From the NCBI GenBank assembly GCA_030744635.1, contig JASLQE010000316.1:1-9321 (forward strand): a DNA stretch of 9,321 nucleotides. Reading direction: 5' to 3'. The notes below the pieces were generated by a model, which worked only from the letters and a program-made list of their open reading frames with translations, had not been told where the DNA came from and ran no database searches. The stretch is from Dehalococcoidia bacterium. Its GTDB lineage: Bacteria > Chloroflexota > Dehalococcoidia > JACVQG01 > JAHKAY01. The position numbers were made by a program, and so were the translations under genes. Shown in pieces: positions 6,574 through 9,321 of the stretch; positions within the stretch are counted from its first letter, which is position 1; each line of letters begins with the position of its first letter.

Positions 6574-7488
6574 TTGGCAGATACCAGCGGCAATAACCCC
6601 ATCCAGAGTACCGACCTTCCCCTCCACCTGCTCCACAGGGGCAAGGTGAGGGACAACTATGATATGGGGAACAGCATCCTCATGGTGACCACGGACCGGG
6701 TCAGCGCCTTTGATGTGGTGCTGCCCGGGGCCATCCCGGATAAAGGCCGAGTGCTGGCCGGACTATCCGCCTTCTGGTTTGAGAAGACCCGCCATATCAT
6801 CCGCAACCACCTGCTGCTCCTGGTAAAGGAGGCCACCCAACTAAGGGAGTTCTTCCCCCCGGATTCCACCCCCCCGGCTTGCCTGGCCGGTCGTTCCCTG
6901 CTGGTGAGGACGGCCCAGCGGCTGCCCGTGGAGTGGGTGGTGCGGGGCTATCTATCCGGCTCCGCCTGGGCGGAGTATTCCCAGACCGGGCGGGTGGGAG
7001 AGTATGACCTGCCCTCTGGGTTGAAAGAGAGCCAAGAGCTGCCGGCCCCCCTTTTCACCCCCACCACCAAGGAGGATGAGGGCCACGATATGCCGCTCAC
7101 GCAATCGGAGCTCAATGAGCTGATTGGTGAAGGGATGGCCTCCAGGCTAAAGGAGACCTCCCTGGCCGTTTACCGCTTCGCACACGAACTTGCTCTGGAG
7201 CAAGGCATCATCATCGCCGATACCAAGATGGAGTTCGGCCTGGACGGCGACGAGCCTATCCTGATAGACGAGTTGCTGACGCCGGACTCCAGCCGTTTCT
7301 GGGACCGGGCCGCCTACCAGCCGGGCAAGTCTCAGCCCAGCTTTGACAAGCAGCCCTTACGAGACTGGCTGGTGGCCCAGGGGTGGAACAAAGAGCCACC
7401 CGCACCCCAGCTTGAAGCAGATGTGGTCTCCCTTACCGCCCAACGCTATCGGGAGGCCTACCACCGCCTCACCGGACAGGAGCTCTGA
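6574..7488 (+). CDS. purC: SAICAR synthetase (long form)
   Basis: PurC condenses CAIR with aspartate using ATP to give SAICAR, the step between PurE and PurB. It is the roughly 300-residue form resembling yeast Ade1, rather than the 240-residue form of many bacteria. Numbered from TTG 6574 (304 residues), it shows GKVRDNY (23-29), TTDRVSAFDVVLP (39-51), RGYLSGSAW (124-132), FTPTTK (161-166), DTKMEFG (216-222) and DELLTPDSSRFW (232-243). These cover the nucleotide-binding and substrate-binding signatures of the family. A start at GTG 6568 would add two residues and overlap purB by four bases; ribosome-site spacing favours the TTG. The gene is followed three bases later by the DUF3105 reading frame. 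Gene order purE-purB-purC puts three consecutive pathway steps side by side. Confidence 0.96.
   Translation: MADTSGNNPIQSTDLPLHLLHRGKVRDNYDMGNSILMVTTDRVSAFDVVLPGAIPDKGRVLAGLSAFWFEKTRHIIRNHLLLLVKEATQLREFFPPDSTPPACLAGRSLLVRTAQRLPVEWVVRGYLSGSAWAEYSQTGRVGEYDLPSGLKESQELPAPLFTPTTKEDEGHDMPLTQSELNELIGEGMASRLKETSLAVYRFAHELALEQGIIIADTKMEFGLDGDEPILIDELLTPDSSRFWDRAAYQPGKSQPSFDKQPLRDWLVAQGWNKEPPAPQLEADVVSLTAQRYREAYHRLTGQEL
7478..7482 (+). promoter_or_regulatory. Ribosome binding site for the DUF3105 gene
   Basis: AGGAG inside the end of purC lies 9 bases before the ATG at 7492. It supports this small reading frame, invisible to a length-filtered search, as a real translation start and thus the true N-terminus of the DUF3105 protein. 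Confidence 0.6.
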
Positions 7489-7491
7489 GCG

Positions 7492-7653
7492 ATGTCCCGT
7501 CAACGCCGCCGTCAACGGACCCCCAAACATGCCCCACGGCAGAGGTTAGGGCTGCGCTATCGCGTTTGGCTGGCCTTAATCAGCTTCCTTTTCATCCTGG
7601 GAGTCGCTGCGGCTGTAATAATCCAGCCATCCCCTTCTGGACCGGCACCGTGA
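7492..7653 (+). CDS. N-terminal basic segment and membrane anchor of a DUF3105 protein, ended by TGA
   Basis: This 53-residue frame starts 3 bases after the purC stop and has a good ribosome site. The first 24 residues are strongly basic (many Arg, Lys and Gln). Residues about 25-44 (VWLALISFLFILGVAAAVII) form one hydrophobic membrane span, followed by a short Pro/Ser/Gly linker ending PSGPAP. The basic start predicts the N-terminus inside and the rest outside the cell. The TGA at 7651-7653 ends it, but the same frame continues with RQVNIQGEQH and then the conserved DUF3105 domain. An N-terminal anchor followed by a Pro-rich linker is the usual plan of DUF3105 proteins, so I infer this is the front part of one gene of 187 codons broken at codon 54. 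A free-standing 53-residue membrane peptide is the alternative reading. Confidence 0.6.
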   Translation: MSRQRRRQRTPKHAPRQRLGLRYRVWLALISFLFILGVAAAVIIQPSPSGPAP

Positions 7654-7669
7654 AGGCAGGTCAACATAC

Positions 7670-7675
7670 AGGGAG
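7670..7675 (+). promoter_or_regulatory. Possible internal ribosome binding site after the TGA
   Basis: AGGGAG lies 8 bases before the GTG at 7684, in frame with the DUF3105 domain. It could allow re-initiation after the TGA at 7651 and yield an unanchored domain. An ATG at 7682 overlapping it is out of frame and leads only to a short shadow frame. Confidence 0.35.
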
Positions 7676-7683
7676 AACAGCAT

Positions 7684-8055
7684 GTGGCCCCCGGCCAGAC
7701 TCACCCACCCTATAACACAACACCACCCACCTCCGGATGGCACTACGAGGGCACCGCCCGCTGGGGCATTTACAGCCAGACCATCCCAGACGAATTACAA
7801 GTGCATAACCTGGAGCACGGCGGCATCCTTGTCCAATATAGCTGTGACGACTGCCCCGAGCTTGTGGCCCAACTGGAAGGAGTGGTGAAACACTACCGCT
7901 CCAAGGTTATACTGGCCACCTACCCCGACATGCCCCAGAGGATAGCCCTGACCGCTTGGGGCAGGATAGCCGAGCTATCTGTGTTTGATGAGGATACCAT
8001 CGTCAGCTTTATAGAGGCCTACCGCAACAAAGGGCCGGAAAATGTGCCCGATTAG
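7684..8055 (+). CDS. DUF3105 domain protein (C-terminal part of the split gene)
   Basis: The 123 residues from the GTG at 7684 match the DUF3105 pattern as I know it. PGQTHPPYN is followed by PPTSGWHY, a WGIY segment, VHNLEHGGILVQY, a CDDC pair, an AWGRIAEL segment near the end, and the terminal PENVPD. The conserved histidines suggest metal or ligand binding, but no activity has been established that I know of. Without the upstream part (7492-7653) the product would lack its membrane anchor and presumably remain in the cytosol. It sits between purC and purS, 17 bases before purS, so it is presumably co-transcribed with the purine genes. Nothing in its sequence links it to purine chemistry. 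Family assignment is good; whether this start is used is uncertain. Confidence 0.75.
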   Translation: MAPGQTHPPYNTTPPTSGWHYEGTARWGIYSQTIPDELQVHNLEHGGILVQYSCDDCPELVAQLEGVVKHYRSKVILATYPDMPQRIALTAWGRIAELSVFDEDTIVSFIEAYRNKGPENVPD

Positions 8056-8072
8056 CAAGGAGAGTACCGGCT

Positions 8073-8345
8073 ATGTTCCTGGCTAAAGTGTTTGTCAGCC
8101 TCAAACCCACGGTGAATGACCCCCAGGGCCTGACCATCCGGGGAGGGCTGCACAGCCTGGGCTTCTCTGGTGTGAAGCAGGTGCGGGCCGGCAAATACAT
8201 CGAGGTAACCCTGGACGGTGAAGACCTGGAGGCGGCCCAAGAGCAGGTGTCCGAAATGTGCCGCCAACTACTGGCCAACCCCGTTATAGAGCAGTTCCGC
8301 TTTGAGGTGGAGGAGGCCCCCACCCCGCAGTCCTCCGCGGATTAG
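8073..8345 (+). CDS. purS: Phosphoribosylformylglycinamidine synthase subunit PurS
   Basis: PurS is the small subunit of the three-part FGAM synthase (PurS, PurQ, PurL), which turns FGAR into FGAM with glutamine and ATP. PurS bridges the amidotransferase PurQ and the synthase PurL. The 90-residue protein shows the whole family pattern: AKVFVSLKPTVNDPQGLTI (4-22), LHSLGFSGVKQVRAGKYIEV (26-45), and near the end LLANPVIEQFRFEVEE. A short Pro/Ser tail follows. The ATG has AAGGAG 10 bases upstream. It is the last gene of the purine run; the next gene is convergent, so purQ and purL are not directly downstream as they usually are. Either they lie elsewhere or this purS copy was separated from them. 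Confidence 0.93.
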   Translation: MFLAKVFVSLKPTVNDPQGLTIRGGLHSLGFSGVKQVRAGKYIEVTLDGEDLEAAQEQVSEMCRQLLANPVIEQFRFEVEEAPTPQSSAD

Positions 8346-8354
8346 ACCGGGGTC

Positions 8355-9321
8355 TTAGCCACCCTCCCTGGGCATCCCCAGGCCACGTAAGGCGATGATG
8401 TTACGCATGACATCGGAGGTGCCCCGCACGATGAGGGAGCGCTTGGTGGCCAGGTACCAGTGGCCCACCCATCCCCCCATGGGGGCCTTGTCTGAGTTCC
8501 ATTTGAGCTGGCTGTATAGCCCCAGCATCTCCATGCCCGTCTGGGCCAGGCGGTTCTCCAGCTCGCTGGCGAAGGCCTTTACCATGGCCGCTTCGTAGTT
8601 GGGCACAAAGCCCTTGTCAATCATGTAGGCCACCCGGGACGCAAACAGGTAAGCCACCTCAGTCTCCACGGCCAGGTCGGCCAGCTTACGCCTTACCACC
8701 TGGTTATCCTTCTGCGGCGAGGCGGCCACATGCTCGGTCAGCTTCTCCAGTGCCCGCTTGATGTGCCCAATGGAGTAGTTACGCTCGAAGTCCAGGGCGG
8801 CGGCGATGTGGTACCAGCCCCGGTTCTGCTGGCCCACCATGTTGGCCTTGGGCAACTTCACATCGGTGTAATAAACGGCGTTGGTCCTGCCCCCATCCAT
8901 GGTCCAGATGGGGTGGATTTCAATCCCCGGACTGGTAAGTGGCACTATGAACAGGGAGATGCCTTTGTGCCGGGCCACCGTGGTATCCGTCCGGGCACCC
9001 AGCCAGTGATAGTCGGCATAGTGGCAGGCGGTGTTGAACACTTTCTGGCCGTTGACGATGAAGTGGTCGCCCATATCCACCGCCCGGATATCCAGTGCCG
9101 CCAGGTCGGAGCCGGCCTGAGGCTCGGTATAGCCCAGGGCGAACTCGGTCTCCCCCCGGGCGATAGAGGGAAGGAACGTCATCTTCTGCTCATCGTTGCC
9201 GAAGAGGAGAATAGTGGGGCCGGCCATATCGGAGCCCACCAGTGTATGGGGAGCTCCGAAGTAGGATAGCTCCTCCTTGACGATGAAGCGCTGTATGTAG
9301 GAGGCACCCAGCCCTCCATAC
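8355..9321 (-). CDS. Acyl-CoA dehydrogenase, C-terminal part (start beyond right edge)
   Basis: This FAD enzyme of the acyl-CoA dehydrogenase family oxidises an acyl-CoA to the enoyl-CoA; the substrate cannot be told. The frame is open to the right edge, beginning YGGLGASYIQRFIVKEEL, so a GTG at 9239 is internal. It shows the middle-domain motif FALGYTEPQAGSDLA, then VNGQKVFNT, a RTD segment, HKGISLFIVP and VGQQNRGWY, and near the end RSLIVRGTSDVMRNIIALRGLGMPR. At the place of the medium-chain enzyme's catalytic Glu (YEGT) there is VRGT. A Glu in LDFER (codon 8784-8786) sits where isovaleryl-CoA dehydrogenase keeps its base and may do the job. About 321 residues are visible; the family has about 380-400. 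It ends with TAA, 9 bases from the convergent purS. Confidence 0.93.
   Translation of the reverse strand, partial: YGGLGASYIQRFIVKEELSYFGAPHTLVGSDMAGPTILLFGNDEQKMTFLPSIARGETEFALGYTEPQAGSDLAALDIRAVDMGDHFIVNGQKVFNTACHYADYHWLGARTDTTVARHKGISLFIVPLTSPGIEIHPIWTMDGGRTNAVYYTDVKLPKANMVGQQNRGWYHIAAALDFERNYSIGHIKRALEKLTEHVAASPQKDNQVVRRKLADLAVETEVAYLFASRVAYMIDKGFVPNYEAAMVKAFASELENRLAQTGMEMLGLYSQLKWNSDKAPMGGWVGHWYLATKRSLIVRGTSDVMRNIIALRGLGMPREGG

Larger units (their letters stand above)
7492..8055 (+). pseudogene. Whole DUF3105 membrane-protein gene with an in-frame TGA at codon 54
   Basis: Read through the TGA, this frame is 187 codons with no other stop. It contains a basic cytoplasmic N-terminus (1-24), a membrane span (about 25-44), a Pro-rich linker with the TGA (54), and an extracytoplasmic domain (about 57-187). 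The domain carries five histidines in conserved-looking places: H64, H71, H84, and H105 and H109 in VHNLEHGG. Domain-like sequence (VNIQGEQHV) begins before the GTG at 7684, so the downstream start would lose part of it. One base change (C to T from CGA, G to A from TGG, or G to T from GGA) explains the stop. Nonsense mutation, assembly error and natural readthrough cannot be told apart here. The function of DUF3105 is unknown. Confidence 0.55.

Noticed and set aside
7651..7653. TGA read as tryptophan throughout the genome (altered code)
   Set aside because: rpiB, purB and purC all end at TGA exactly where their families end, so TGA is a normal stop here.
7651..7700. Selenocysteine insertion at the TGA
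   Set aside because: I could not find a stable stem-loop of bacterial SECIS type at the required distance, and the position lies in a variable linker, not an active site.
8343..8356. Small inverted repeat AGACC-GG-GGTCT between purS and the convergent acyl-CoA dehydrogenase gene, as a two-way terminator
   Set aside because: The stem is only 4-5 pairs with too small a loop and no T-run on either side, so it is not a convincing intrinsic terminator.
8367..8382. Hairpin CCTGGG-CATC-CCCAGG downstream of purS
   Set aside because: It lies in the coding end of the acyl-CoA dehydrogenase (encoding GLGMPR), has no following T-run and is explained by codon choice.

Overview
The window is dense, GC-rich, ordinary bacterial chromosome with almost no non-coding sequence. 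The genes are housekeeping genes in two divergent, tightly packed runs, plus one convergent gene at the right edge. Gene order and protein style (a tsaC-rpiB-ilvD run, the long form of PurC, a DUF3105 membrane protein, TTG/GTG starts) fit an uncultured Chloroflexota, perhaps Dehalococcoidia. That placement is an impression from protein character, not a search result, so confidence is modest. Ordinary TAA/TAG/TGA stops are used, so the genetic code is standard.

Left part, minus strand (1-1787): tsaC, rpiB and ilvD are read leftwards with overlaps of 16 and 7 bases. ilvD runs off the left edge. A good sigma70-type promoter (TTGAGT, 17 bases, TATACT with an extended TG) lies just upstream of tsaC, so the three genes are probably one transcript. 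They serve tRNA t6A modification, the pentose phosphate pathway and branched-chain amino acid synthesis.

Centre and right, plus strand (1948-8345): guaA, purD, purE, purB, purC, a DUF3105 membrane protein and purS. After guaA the purine genes overlap or lie a few bases apart, so they look like one operon. The encoded enzymes cover the GAR synthetase, CAIR-forming mutase, SAICAR synthetase and adenylosuccinate lyase steps, the small subunit of FGAM synthase, and GMP synthetase. purF, purN, purQ, purL, purM, purK, purH, purA and guaB are not in the window.

The most notable object is the DUF3105 gene between purC and purS. Its N-terminal basic/transmembrane part (7492-7653) and its conserved domain (7684-8055) lie in the same reading frame, separated only by a TGA at 7651-7653. 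This could be a nonsense mutation, a sequencing error, or programmed re-initiation or readthrough.

Right edge, minus strand (8355-9321): the C-terminal part of an acyl-CoA dehydrogenase converges on purS with a 9-base gap.

I found no RNA genes, CRISPR arrays, insertion sequences or phage genes, and no convincing new multi-gene system. The findings are local oddities in a known biosynthetic neighbourhood.
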